Shown: positions 1-8,700 of the stretch, piece after piece
Numbering within the stretch: the first letter of the stretch is position 1
How the letters are laid out: the number at the start of each line of letters is the position of its first letter
Origin: an uncultured Bacteroides sp.
Lineage (GTDB): Bacteria; Bacteroidota; Bacteroidia; Bacteroidales; Bacteroidaceae
Length of the DNA: 64,000 nucleotides
NCBI GenBank assembly: GCA_937890825.1
Contig: CALADS010000005.1
Coordinates: forward strand, 59,553-123,552
Reading direction: 5' to 3'
The notes under the pieces: model-generated
Databases searched by the model: none
Seen by the model: the letters and a program-made list of their open reading frames with translations, nothing else
What the model was told of the DNA's origin: nothing
Position numbers and translations under genes: made by a program

Positions 1-1
1 G

Positions 2-448
2 ATTTTACGTTTGAATGAATCCTTTGGTGAGCAAACCAAGCTTTTTAAAACAGCAATGGTAGAGCAATCACAAGAGATAGCTCGGCAAATGGAAGAATTA
101 AATGCTTCTTATCCTAAAATTGTGCAAGAACGTGAAGAATCTATTGATAAGTTAGTTAATAATATGTCCGATGCAATAGATGAATTCAAAAAAATACGGC
201 AGCAGGACGACAGAGATCGTATGGATGAATTGATTTCTTTGGTAGGCAGGCTTTATGATAAAGTTGGTGAATCTTCGCAACAAAGTATTATGGTTGACTG
301 TCCTGAAGTGAAGGTAAAAGCACAAATGCCCATATCAAGATTTTATAAAGTTACAGCGCTGGTATGCAGTATATTGATTGCGTTATATTGTTTTGTTGAA
401 CTTGTGCACTTAATCCTTGATTTATTAAATGGCTATAATTGGTTATGA
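2..448 (+). CDS. C-terminal part of a coiled-coil membrane protein, possible ZorA/MotA-type stator partner (5' cut by window)
   Basis: The reading frame is open to the left edge, so only the last ~149 residues are visible; the TTG at 11 is probably internal. The visible part is mostly charged, helical, coiled-coil-like sequence rich in E, Q, K and D, followed by one hydrophobic segment near the C-terminus (about 35 residues from FYKVTALV to the end). It overlaps the next gene by ATGA, which implies translational coupling to a MotB/ZorB-like protein. In ion-driven stators a MotB-like subunit is paired with a MotA-like one, so this may be the MotA/ZorA-like partner. The diagnostic N-terminal membrane helices lie outside the window, and a C-terminal membrane segment is not typical of a ZorA tail, so the assignment is inference. 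The gene is visibly AT-rich compared with pepD and later genes. Confidence 0.55.
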   Translation: MLRLNESFGEQTKLFKTAMVEQSQEIARQMEELNASYPKIVQEREESIDKLVNNMSDAIDEFKKIRQQDDRDRMDELISLVGRLYDKVGESSQQSIMVDCPEVKVKAQMPISRFYKVTALVCSILIALYCFVELVHLILDLLNGYNWL

Positions 449-1098
449 GAAGCGGCAAGGAATCATTCTTTTGGACTAGTTATTCGGATTTGATGACAAG
501 TCTGTTTTTTATAATGCTTGTTCTGTTTATTCTTATGATGGTATTTCTGAGAAATTCTATTGTAAAAGCAAGAGAGGCCGAGCTTGCTTCAAAAGCGCAA
601 TTAGCCAAAATAAAAGAAATGGAAGAAGCCGTTAATACAATAGATACCAGGTGGTTTCGTTATGATGCAAATCATAAAAAGCATATATTGCAAATAGCTG
701 TTGCTTTTGAAAAAGGAAGCTCAGATATTAGCAATATTCCTATGCATACTTTGGATGATTTATATTCTGCGGGACTTTCTATTACTCAATTTTTAAAAAA
801 AGCTTATGATAAATATCAGGTTAAGTATCTTTTGATTATTGAAGGACAGGCTTCAAAAGATTTTTATGTGAGAAATTATGAATTAAGTTATGAACGTGCT
901 TTGTCTTTGGTTAAATTTTGGGCTCAAAGAGGGGTGGTCTTTAATTCTGATTATTGTGAAGTTATTATATCAGGTAGTGGTCAGTCTGGAAGTTTGAGAA
1001 TGCAGCCAGATGATGCAAATAATGTAGCCAATCAGCGTTTTTTAATTCATATAGTGCCAAAACCTGGTATAATAGATGCAAGTAAAAATGAAGAGTAA
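445..1098 (+). CDS. MotB/ZorB-like OmpA-domain membrane protein
   Basis: The start is the ATG at 445, which overlaps the upstream stop as ATGA; a TTG at 439 is less likely. The protein has about 217 residues. Residues 8-35 read FFWTSYSDLMTSLFFIML and onward, a single membrane helix preceded by the FWxSxSDLM signature of MotB/ZorB proteins. Asp15 lies where the proton-carrying aspartate of stators sits. A helical linker follows, then an OmpA/MotB-like peptidoglycan-binding region at about residues 115-205, containing an EGQAS...SYERA stretch and a terminal NQRFLIHIV strand. Proteins of this build form ion-driven complexes, and in Zorya systems they work in anti-phage defence. Its neighbours are the coiled-coil membrane protein upstream and a protease downstream, which overlaps it by 11 nt. 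The role is inferred from family and context. Confidence 0.75.
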   Translation: MRSGKESFFWTSYSDLMTSLFFIMLVLFILMMVFLRNSIVKAREAELASKAQLAKIKEMEEAVNTIDTRWFRYDANHKKHILQIAVAFEKGSSDISNIPMHTLDDLYSAGLSITQFLKKAYDKYQVKYLLIIEGQASKDFYVRNYELSYERALSLVKFWAQRGVVFNSDYCEVIISGSGQSGSLRMQPDDANNVANQRFLIHIVPKPGIIDASKNEE

Positions 1099-1810
1099 TA
1101 TCTATATATTGTTTTTTTTTATTATTGTATTGTTGAGTTCCTGTAACAGACGTTCAGGAAGATTGCAATCTGGTAATACTAAATCAAAAATAGAAAGAGA
1201 ATTTAGGGATTCAGAAAGGACTATCAATTTATCAAGTAGACCGCAGCAAATAATGTCTGGTAGTCAGATTTTTCAAAAATATAATAATGCTGTTTTTATG
1301 GTTTATACGTCTGATGGCTCCAATATTTTTCAAGGATCTGGATTTTTTGTTTCTTCAACCGGTATAGCGGTTAGTAATTATCATGTATTTAAAGATACAT
1401 ATATAGGACTTGAAGTCTTAAAGTTGCCATCTGGTGATAATTTGCAAATAGAGGAAGTGATAGCTAAAGACGAAAAAGATGATTTTATTGTTTTTAAAGT
1501 GAGAGCAAAAGAGGATCAGTGCTTTGAATATATTCCTATCTCTTTAAGAAGTTTATCAGTAGGTGAAACGGTTTATACTATAGGAAGTCCGCGTGGATTA
1601 GAAAATACATTTTCTTCGGGAGAAATATCTCAAAAAAGAAACAATAATATTATTCAAATTAATGCTCCTATAGATCATGGTAGTAGTGGAGGTGCATTAA
1701 TTGATGTGTATGGTGAAGCAATCGGTATAACTTCTGGAGGAAGAGATGATTCCGGCGCAAATTTGAATTATGCTATTGATATTAAAGTTGTTAGAGAAAT
1801 TTTAGAATAG
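1088..1810 (+). CDS. Trypsin-like (HtrA-type fold) serine protease lipoprotein
   Basis: I chose the ATG at 1088 because it gives a clean lipoprotein signal peptide: MKSN, a hydrophobic stretch, then LLSSC with Cys19. A start at 1076 only adds four residues. After a polar linker, a chymotrypsin-fold domain spans about residues 60-240. It shows GSGFFVS..GIAVSNYHVF (His99), KDEKDDFIVFKV (Asp131 or Asp132) and DHGSSGGALID (Ser200 in the GSSGG oxyanion motif), so the catalytic triad appears complete. There is no PDZ domain, so it is shorter than DegP/HtrA. It overlaps the MotB/ZorB-like gene, so the three genes form one operon. The lipid anchor puts it at the membrane facing the periplasm, on the same side as the OmpA-like domain. 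It could be the effector of the stator complex or a processing protease; that is inference. Confidence 0.8.
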   Translation: MKSNIYILFFFIIVLLSSCNRRSGRLQSGNTKSKIEREFRDSERTINLSSRPQQIMSGSQIFQKYNNAVFMVYTSDGSNIFQGSGFFVSSTGIAVSNYHVFKDTYIGLEVLKLPSGDNLQIEEVIAKDEKDDFIVFKVRAKEDQCFEYIPISLRSLSVGETVYTIGSPRGLENTFSSGEISQKRNNNIIQINAPIDHGSSGGALIDVYGEAIGITSGGRDDSGANLNYAIDIKVVREILE

Positions 1811-1860
1811 TTGTAAAATGTGTTTTAAAAAATTAAACATATAGTAATAGATAAGGAAGA

Positions 1861-3417
1861 CTATCGTACCAGCCACTTCCCGATGGTGCGGGTGGCACTA
1901 TCAAAATTTACGCCGACCTTAACTATCTTTCTGCCGTCTGTCTCGTAGGGAAGGGCATATTGTTTGCTTTCAATCTGTGCCATAGCCTCTTCTGGTGTTC
2001 CGTCGAACTTGAATTCAAAGACATAAATGGCATCCGGCAGTTTCACCACAGCATCTGCACGGCCTGTGGCGGTTTTCACTTCGGTTTCCACGTATTGCCC
2101 CATCAGACGAAATAGTAAATAGAAGATGGTCTGATAGTGTTTCTCGGTCTTGTTTTCCAAGTCGTGAGGAATAGAGGCAAAGAAAGAACGGGTACGTTCC
2201 AGGCAGCTTTCTATGTCGCCTCGCTGCAGATCTTGAATGAAAGAGACGGCATAGAATGTGTTTTCACGCGGAAAACGGTGTACGTATCCGGGTAGCAGAG
2301 ATTCAGTGAAGCCATAGCGCACTTCTCCGTTAGGATAGGCTAGGCGGTAAAGGCGGAATTCGGGGTCATATCCTTTTATCGTCAGATAGCCGCTTTGATA
2401 GAGTACCGGAATGGGGTCGGCTATTTGGTCGGTAGGGGCATCAAATTGCTCGTCGGTAGCATTGAGCCCATCCAAGATGCGCACATCGAAATCGCTACGT
2501 TGCAGAATGTCCAGCAGGAAAGTGGGTGTGCCCGTAGAAAACCAAAAGTTTTGGTAATCCAAAGCGTTGAGCGCACTGAACAGACTGAACGGATTATAGA
2601 TGTCCGGACAGTTTTTGCTGAAATGATAACCATCATATCTACGCTTTAAGTGTGCAGACGCTTCTTCGAAAGTTTCTCCGTTGGCTTTTGCCATGCGTTC
2701 GATGTCCTGCTTCAACATAGTAAGAAGTTCCTCTTCCGTGATGCCGCAGATGGTGCTGAAATCATCGCGCAGGCTGATGTTCTGCAGGTTGTTCAGTTCG
2801 CTGAAAATACTTAGTTGGCTGAATTTACTGATACCTGTAAGGAAGAGGAAGCGTAAGTATTTTCCCAAGCCTTTGAGAGGACTGAAAAATCGACGGAGTT
2901 CATTGCGAAGTTGTTGCTGCAAATGTTGATCTGAGTTGCTGTCCAGCAGGGGAGCATCGTATTCGTCAATGAGGATAACTACCGGTTTGCCTGTCTGTTG
3001 GTAGGCTCTAAGTATGATGCCTTGAAAGCGTTCGGCTGCGCTCTGCTCTCTGTCATCCTTGCCATACATATCTTCCCATCGGTATAGAAAGAGGTTGAGT
3101 TGTCCGGTAAGGTCTTTTACATTCAGGTATTTAGTCAGACTGAAATCGAGGTGCAACACCGGATAGCTTTCCCATGTCTGCTCCAGTTGTTCCATCGCCA
3201 ACCCCTGAAACAGTTCCTTCTTTCCTTGAAAATAGGCTTCAAGTGTAGATACAAGCAGACTCTTGCCAAAGCGTCGGGGGCGGCTGAGGAAATAGACACG
3301 GTCTGTGTGTGTCAGCTTATAAATCAATTCAGTCTTGTCTATATACACGCAATTGTCGGTGCGCAGTTGTTCGAAATTCTGTATTCCTATCGGAAATCTT
3401 CTGTAATCTTCTAGCAT
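1861..3417 (-). CDS. AAA-ATPase-like / PD-(D/E)XK nuclease-domain protein (DUF1703-type)
   Basis: The start is ATG at 3417 (MLEDYRRFPIGIQNF); the longer frame to 3516 would run through the pepD promoter and lacks family resemblance. The protein has about 518 residues. The N-terminal AAA-ATPase-like domain has YIDKTELIYKL, then SRPRRFGKSLLVSTL (Walker A) at about residues 43-57, and VVILIDEYDAPLL (Walker B) at about 140-152. The C-terminus carries a PD-(D/E)XK nuclease-like pattern, ADAVVKLPDAIYVFEFKFDG, with Asp and EFK spaced as in that fold. This family (AAA-ATPase_like plus PDDEXK_9) is present in many copies in Bacteroides genomes and its function is unknown. It converges on the protease operon and diverges from pepD. 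Composition is like the core genome. Confidence 0.85.
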   Translation of the reverse strand: MLEDYRRFPIGIQNFEQLRTDNCVYIDKTELIYKLTHTDRVYFLSRPRRFGKSLLVSTLEAYFQGKKELFQGLAMEQLEQTWESYPVLHLDFSLTKYLNVKDLTGQLNLFLYRWEDMYGKDDREQSAAERFQGIILRAYQQTGKPVVILIDEYDAPLLDSNSDQHLQQQLRNELRRFFSPLKGLGKYLRFLFLTGISKFSQLSIFSELNNLQNISLRDDFSTICGITEEELLTMLKQDIERMAKANGETFEEASAHLKRRYDGYHFSKNCPDIYNPFSLFSALNALDYQNFWFSTGTPTFLLDILQRSDFDVRILDGLNATDEQFDAPTDQIADPIPVLYQSGYLTIKGYDPEFRLYRLAYPNGEVRYGFTESLLPGYVHRFPRENTFYAVSFIQDLQRGDIESCLERTRSFFASIPHDLENKTEKHYQTIFYLLFRLMGQYVETEVKTATGRADAVVKLPDAIYVFEFKFDGTPEEAMAQIESKQYALPYETDGRKIVKVGVNFDSATRTIGKWLVR

Positions 3418-3488
3418 GGCAGTGGTGCTTATTGGGTACTTACTATGGCAAAGATAAATAATATAAGTGTTTTCTGAAAAATAAATCT

Positions 3489-3496
3489 TATATTTG
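3489..3496 (+). promoter_or_regulatory. -7 box of pepD promoter
   Basis: TATATTTG matches the Bacteroides TAnnTTTG -7 consensus and lies 21 nt upstream of the pepD ATG at 3518. No clear TTTG -33 box is seen at the usual 19-nt spacing. Confidence 0.65.
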
Positions 3497-3517
3497 CGAA
3501 AACTAATTTTTAGCATT

Positions 3518-4978
3518 ATGAGTACAATCTTAGAATTAGCTCCGCAGAATGTGTGGAAGCATTTTTATGCACTGACGCAGATTCCCCGTCCATCCGGACA
3601 TATGGAGAAGATTACCGAGTTTCTGGTTAATTTCGGTAAAGGACTGGGTTTGGAAGCGTTGGTAGATGAAGCGGGTAATGTGATTATCCGCAAGCCTGCC
3701 ACTCCAGGCATGGAAAACCGTAAGGGAGTTATTCTGCAAGCGCACATGGATATGGTGCCGCAGAAGAACAATGATACTGTACACGACTTTACTACAGACC
3801 CCATTCAGACGTATGTGGATGGCGATTGGGTGAAGGCGAAGGGTACTACTCTGGGCGCTGACAACGGTATGGGGGTAGCAGCTATCATGGCAGTATTGGA
3901 AGCTCAGAATTTGAAGCACGGACCGCTGGAAGCCTTGATTACCAAAGACGAGGAAACGGGAATGTTTGGTGCTTTCGGTTTGAAACCGGGCACGTTGCAG
4001 GGGGAGATTCTCTTAAATTTGGATTCGGAAGATGAAGGTGAACTTTATATTGGTTGCGCCGGTGGAGTGGATTTCACGGCTACGCTGGAATATAAAGAAG
4101 AGGCTCCTGCTGAAGGATGGGTGGCTCGACGAATTACCCTGAAAGGATTGAGAGGCGGACATTCCGGTCTGGAAATCAATCAAGGACGTGGCAATGCCAA
4201 CAAATTACTGGCACGTGTGGTGCATGATTTACTGATAGAGTTTGATTGTCAGTTGGCTGCCTTCGAAGGCGGTAATATGCGCAATGCCATCCCGCGCGAA
4301 GCACACGCTGTACTGGTGTTCAATCCGGAAGATATGGAAGACCTGAATAATTATATTCAGGAGTATGAAGCACAGATTGCAGCTGAATATGAAACCATTG
4401 AAAGCGGTATCAGCCTGAAAATAGAAGAGGTGGCTATGTCGGAATCGGTTGTGCCACAAGAAATTCAGGATAATCTGATTGATGCCTTGATGGCTTGTCA
4501 GAATGGGGTGATGCGTATGATTCCTACCGTGCCCGATACGGTGGAAACTTCTTCAAATTTGGCTATTGTATATATCGGTGAGGGTAAGGCCAATGTGAAG
4601 ATTCTGGCGCGCAGTTCCTGCGACACCATGAAGGACTTCCTGACGGATAGCCTGACGGCTTGCTTCTCTATGGCAGGTATGAAGGTGGAACTCAGTGGTG
4701 CTTATTCTGGCTGGCAGCCGAATGTAAATTCTCCGATTCTGCATGCCATGAAGTTGTCGTATAAGCAGCAGTTTGGTGTAGAACCTGCTGTGAAGGTGAT
4801 ACATGCCGGCTTGGAATGTGGTATTATTGGTGCTAATTGTCCGGGATTGGATATGATTTCCTTTGGTCCTACGCTGCGTTCGCCTCACTCACCCGATGAA
4901 CGTGCCTTGATTCCTACCGTAGCCAAGTTTTATGACTTCTTGGTAGCTACTTTGGAGCAGACTCCCGTAAAAGAATAA
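3518..4978 (+). CDS. pepD: Aminoacyl-histidine dipeptidase (M20C family)
   Basis: The ATG at 3518 (MSTILELAPQNVW) fits the family N-terminus and the promoter just upstream; the upstream ATG at 3494 overlaps the -7 box. The protein has 486 residues, as usual for PepD. The M20 metal site is visible: LQAHMDMVPQKN (His and Asp ligands), GADNGMGVAA (Asp), TKDEETGMFGA (catalytic and ligand Glu pair), LNLDSEDEGE, and the C-terminal PTLRSPHSPDER with a ligand His. HAGLECGIIGA is typical of PepD. It hydrolyses Xaa-His dipeptides such as carnosine-like substrates in the cytoplasm. The gene appears monocistronic, with its own promoter and a hairpin downstream. Confidence 0.93.
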   Translation: MSTILELAPQNVWKHFYALTQIPRPSGHMEKITEFLVNFGKGLGLEALVDEAGNVIIRKPATPGMENRKGVILQAHMDMVPQKNNDTVHDFTTDPIQTYVDGDWVKAKGTTLGADNGMGVAAIMAVLEAQNLKHGPLEALITKDEETGMFGAFGLKPGTLQGEILLNLDSEDEGELYIGCAGGVDFTATLEYKEEAPAEGWVARRITLKGLRGGHSGLEINQGRGNANKLLARVVHDLLIEFDCQLAAFEGGNMRNAIPREAHAVLVFNPEDMEDLNNYIQEYEAQIAAEYETIESGISLKIEEVAMSESVVPQEIQDNLIDALMACQNGVMRMIPTVPDTVETSSNLAIVYIGEGKANVKILARSSCDTMKDFLTDSLTACFSMAGMKVELSGAYSGWQPNVNSPILHAMKLSYKQQFGVEPAVKVIHAGLECGIIGANCPGLDMISFGPTLRSPHSPDERALIPTVAKFYDFLVATLEQTPVKE

Positions 4979-5001
4979 AAATAGATGTAAGTAACCGACA
5001 T

Positions 5002-5018
5002 TACTGACAGTGTCAGTA
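5002..5018. other. 17-bp perfect palindrome
   Basis: TACTGACA-G-TGTCAGTA is perfectly symmetric around one base, 24 bp after the pepD stop and just before the terminator hairpin. It may be a small RNA hairpin or a protein-binding operator. Confidence 0.5.
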
Positions 5019-5022
5019 GGAT

Positions 5023-5069
5023 AAAAGAGTACAGCAGAACTGCCAATATGGCTTTTGCTGTACTCTTTT
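5023..5069 (+). terminator. Terminator hairpin after pepD
   Basis: AAAAGAGTACAGCA at 5023-5036 pairs perfectly with TGCTGTACTCTTTT at 5056-5069, and the right arm ends in T residues. It is symmetric enough to act in both directions. Confidence 0.75.
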
Positions 5070-5166
5070 GTCATACATAGGCCTACACTTTTTGATGCAG
5101 GTCAAGAAATATGTTGTATAACATGTTTTTTGAGGTTTTGAAGGACTAAGTTATGAACAAAGGCAT

Positions 5167-5174
5167 TACTTTTG
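5167..5174 (+). promoter_or_regulatory. -7 box for the micro-ORF locus
   Basis: TACTTTTG matches TAnnTTTG. It lies about 160 nt before the first micro-ORF and would create a long leader that includes a 7-bp hairpin (AGGAACC at 5282-5288 with GGTTCCT at 5295-5301) and a six-codon ORF at 5186-5206. No -33 box is evident at the standard spacing. Confidence 0.45.
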
Positions 5175-5333
5175 CGTTGTCTTAAATGAAACCGATGAGG
5201 TTTTAGAACGAGCGAAAACAAAAAACAAGTGATCGTTTTTAAAAAGGTATTAGAAAAGAGCCGAAAGGCTGGGTAAAAAGAAGGAACCGATAAAGGTTCC
5301 TAAGGATAACAATTTAATTAGGAGGATAACAAA

Positions 5334-5429
5334 ATGAAAATGTTGAAGAAAATTATGAATCGTGTGAGCAATGCTAATGTAGATGTTTGGGGATATGCTA
5401 CCCTGGGTGCTCATACAGCAGCGAAATGA
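5334..5429 (+). CDS. Micro-protein of 31 residues
   Basis: This ORF lies in the 790-bp gap between pepD and the alpha-2-macroglobulin gene. It begins MKMLKKIMNRVSNANVDVWG and ends ...TAAK. It has an unusually strong Shine-Dalgarno for this phylum, AGGAGG, 8 nt before the ATG. The N-terminal third is basic and amphipathic and the rest is small and neutral; there is no clear membrane helix. A second micro-ORF follows 54 nt later, and both lie between a -7 box and a strong terminator, so they appear to share a transcript. I do not recognise the sequence. Ribosome-binding quality and the tandem arrangement support it, but length alone cannot exclude chance. Confidence 0.5.
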   Translation: MKMLKKIMNRVSNANVDVWGYATLGAHTAAK

Positions 5430-5483
5430 GAGAATTGAAAAAAAATTGTGTAAGAATGGTATTAGTTTAAGAAAGGAAACGTT

Positions 5484-5570
5484 ATGAAAAAAGTAGTAAG
5501 TACATTCAGACGCATTTTGGCCGAAGTAGGTCGTAATGAAATGTTGAAGATGGGATATAGACTGAAATAA
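5484..5570 (+). CDS. Micro-protein of 28 residues
   Basis: This is the second ORF of the small transcription unit. It begins MKKVVSTFRRILAEVGRNEM and ends GYRLK. It is preceded by AAAGGAAACGTT, a plausible ribosome site. The peptide is strongly basic and amphipathic, as expected for a membrane-surface or nucleic-acid-binding helix. It lies 54 nt downstream of the 31-residue micro-ORF and 72 nt before the terminator hairpin. The two peptides share the MK-rich start but are not obvious duplicates. No family is recognised and the function is unknown. Confidence 0.5.
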   Translation: MKKVVSTFRRILAEVGRNEMLKMGYRLK

Positions 5571-5642
5571 CCCTGATGGGCTTGATGATGGCATGCAAGC
5601 GATGCTTTTGCACTGCTTGGATGATTTGATTCGAATAGATAG

Positions 5643-5685
5643 GAGGGATTTCTCTTTTGTTAAAGGGAAATCCCTCTTTTTTTTT
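5643..5685 (+). terminator. Strong intrinsic terminator
   Basis: GAGGGATTTC at 5643-5652 pairs with GAAATCCCTC at 5667-5676 and is followed by nine T residues. It closes the micro-ORF unit and separates it from the alpha-2-macroglobulin gene. Confidence 0.85.
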
Positions 5686-5767
5686 CTATGCAAGTTTTTT
5701 TAGTTAAAAAGGAACGTTTATTTTAATAAGATTGCTTTACTTTGTTATTGGCTAATTTTAAAAGAAG

Positions 5768-8700
5768 ATGGTTATGAAAAAGACTCAGAAAATCTTAGCT
5801 ATCGGTGTGTTGCTGTGGGGATGTGTATGTTCCTCTATGGCACAGTCGTATGACAAACTATGGAAGCAGTTGGAACAGGCTCGTGATAAGAGTCTGCCTC
5901 AGACCATGATTCGGATAGCGGATCAGATTATTCAGAAGGCCGAGCGCGAACAGAATGCTCCGCAGCTGCTGAAAGCCACGGTGTGGGGAGAGTATGTGCA
6001 GAGTCGCCTGACACCCGACAGCCTGTATGCCGGCATCCGGCACATGGAGGCATGGGCTGCCCAAGAACAGAATCCGGTGCACCGGGCTATTCTTCATTCC
6101 CTGCTGGCCGACCGTTATGCAGATGCCATGTGGAAGAGCGAGCGGCTGAACGATGCCTTGACCGATTTGGAATTGGAGGAAGTGCCGACAGACATTCGTC
6201 AGTGGACGGGCAATCTGTTCGCCCGGAAGGTGGATGCGCTGTGCAGGGCTTCTTTGCAGGATGAGGAGGCCTTGTTGATGGCTTCTTCGAAAGATTATCA
6301 GCCGTTTGTGATTATGGGGGATGAGAGCCGGTATTATGCGCACGATATGTATCATCTGTTGGCGCACCGGGCCTTGAAGAAGTATGAAGCGATTGGGGGA
6401 TACCTGCCCGATTCGTTGAGGCATGCTACAGTATCCGGGATTTACGAGCGGATGGCTACGGTGTATGCCCGTCGTCCGGGGTGTGAAGAGGCTGCGTTGC
6501 TTACTGCCCTGGACTGGGTGAAGCAGCTGCGCGATGAGGCCGTCCGGAAAGCGTCTGCTCAGCGGTGGCGCGAAGTGGAGCAGGAAGCCGGCAAACGGTA
6601 TGTGGAGCAGTTGGACAGTCTGATTCAACGTTATGGGGCGCAGGAGGTATGTGCCGAGGCATATATCCGGAAGGCCTCCTGGCTGAAGAATGTTCGCAAC
6701 GGTTCGTTGCTGGATTGTTTGCAGACGTGCGAGGAAGGGCTGAAACGCTATCCGAAATACAGTAGAATCAATGAATTGAAGCGTATCCGGGAGGAAGTGA
6801 CCGAGCCGCTTTTGTCGGGCATGGTTGTTTCGCAATGTTATCCGGGCGATACAATGCGTTTGGAGGTGATGCACCGCAATCTGAAGGGATTTACACTGCA
6901 TCTGTATCGCACGGCATATGCCGAGGTTCCTCAGCTGGAGGGGGTAATAGATGAGGCTTTTATCCGGCAGCATGGCCGCCGGGTGGCTACGCTGCACCGG
7001 GATTTGAAGCCTGCCCCGAAGGCGGGACGCCCGGCTGCGGAATGGAACTATATGCGGTCGGACACCTTGTTCAGGGTGCCTGTGCCGGATGAAACGGGGG
7101 TTTATGTATTGCAGATGGTGCCCGATGGCGGAAAAGCTGCCATGGAGGCGGGCTTCTTCGTGGTAACTCGTTTCCGTTCGATGGTACTTTCTTTGGGCGA
7201 AGAGCGTAGGGAAGTGGTGGTGCTGGATGGCCGTACGGGGCATCCCATAGCCGGTGCCGAAGTGGTGGGGTATGACAGTTATCATCCCGGTAGAAAAGAG
7301 AAAGTGCTGCAAAGGCTGACTACCAATGCCGAGGGAAAGGCTTGTTTTACCCATAAGGATGTACGTAGTTACTCGGTACGTAAGGATAAGGATGCCGCTA
7401 TGCTTCGTCAGATGGCAGGAGTGGATGTGATTTATCGGGATGAAGAGGAGAGGGAGGAGGAACTCCTCACGCTGCTGACCGACCGTTCCATCTATCGTCC
7501 CGGACAGACGGTGTATGTAAAGGGGGTGGCTTATCGGCAGAAAGGATGGGAGGCACAGGTGCGGAAAAATGCTTCGTATGAAGTGGTTCTGTTGGATGCT
7601 AACCGGAAGGAGATAGCCGCCCGTAAGTTGCAGACCAATGAGTTTGGTTCGTTTGCCACCAAGTTTGTGTTGCCTACGGCCTGCCTGAACGGTAGGCTCC
7701 AGTTGCAGGTGCGCGGACGACTGGCATCAAGGGTTATCCAGGTGGAAGAATACAGGCGGCCTACGTTTGAAATCAACTTCTCTCCTGTTGAGAAGGCGTT
7801 TTGTCTGGGCGAGCAGGTGGTGCTGAAAGGTGAAGTGAAGGCTTTCAGCGGACGCAGTGTGCAGGAGTTGCCGCTGGCCTATACATTGAAGCGTACCAAC
7901 CAGCGCATCATGCCGGGCTATGTGCATTGGATGGGTGAGGAGACCTTGAAACACGATACGGTGACGCTCGATGCACAGGGACGTTTTGAAATACCGGTAC
8001 AGCTACCGGCTTATGACAAGAATACGCCGTTTGCCTATCGCTATGTGGTGGAAGCTACGGTGACGGACGAGGGGGGAGAGACGCAGACGGCAACCAGCCG
8101 GTTCAATGCTGCGCAGCACCGCTATGAAATCAGTATCGGATTGCCCGATGTGCTTTGTAAAGAAGATACCTTGCGGCCTATGGTGCGTGTGACCAATGCG
8201 GCTGGAGTGAAGCAGGCGGTTAGCGGACAGGCGTATCTGTATCGAGAGGATGCAAAGAATCCCATATGGCAGGGTGACTTTCAGGCCAATCGGCCGGCCG
8301 ATTTCTCTGCATGGAGTCAGTTGCCTTCCGGTAAGTATCGCTTGCAGCTCACCGTGCGCGATTCGTTGAACAGCAAGCAGACTTATCCGGGCGATTACGA
8401 CCGGGAACTTTCGTTTATGCTGTTTTCCAAGAACGACCGCAAGCTGCCGGTCTTTACGGATCTATTCTATCAAGAGGAGCAGGAAGAGTTTGATGCTTCA
8501 CAGCCGGCGGTATGGTACTTCGGTACGTCGCATCGCGAGGCCTATGTGCTGATGGATGTGTTCTGTCAGCGCAAGCGAATAGAAAGCCGTGTGCTGCAAC
8601 TCACAGACACGCTGATGCGTATGGAATATCCTTACCGGGAAACCTACGGCAAGGGGCTTACCGTACATTTTACATTTGTAAAGAACGGTAAAGTCTACGA

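Noticed and set aside
2395..2929. Small plus-strand ORFs inside the AAA/PD-(D/E)XK gene
   Set aside because: They are antisense shadows without start signals.
5858..7354. Long minus-strand open frame of 498 codons
   Set aside because: It lies wholly antisense to the alpha-2-macroglobulin gene, has no family-like motifs, and its His/Gln/Arg-rich composition is that of a reversed coding strand.
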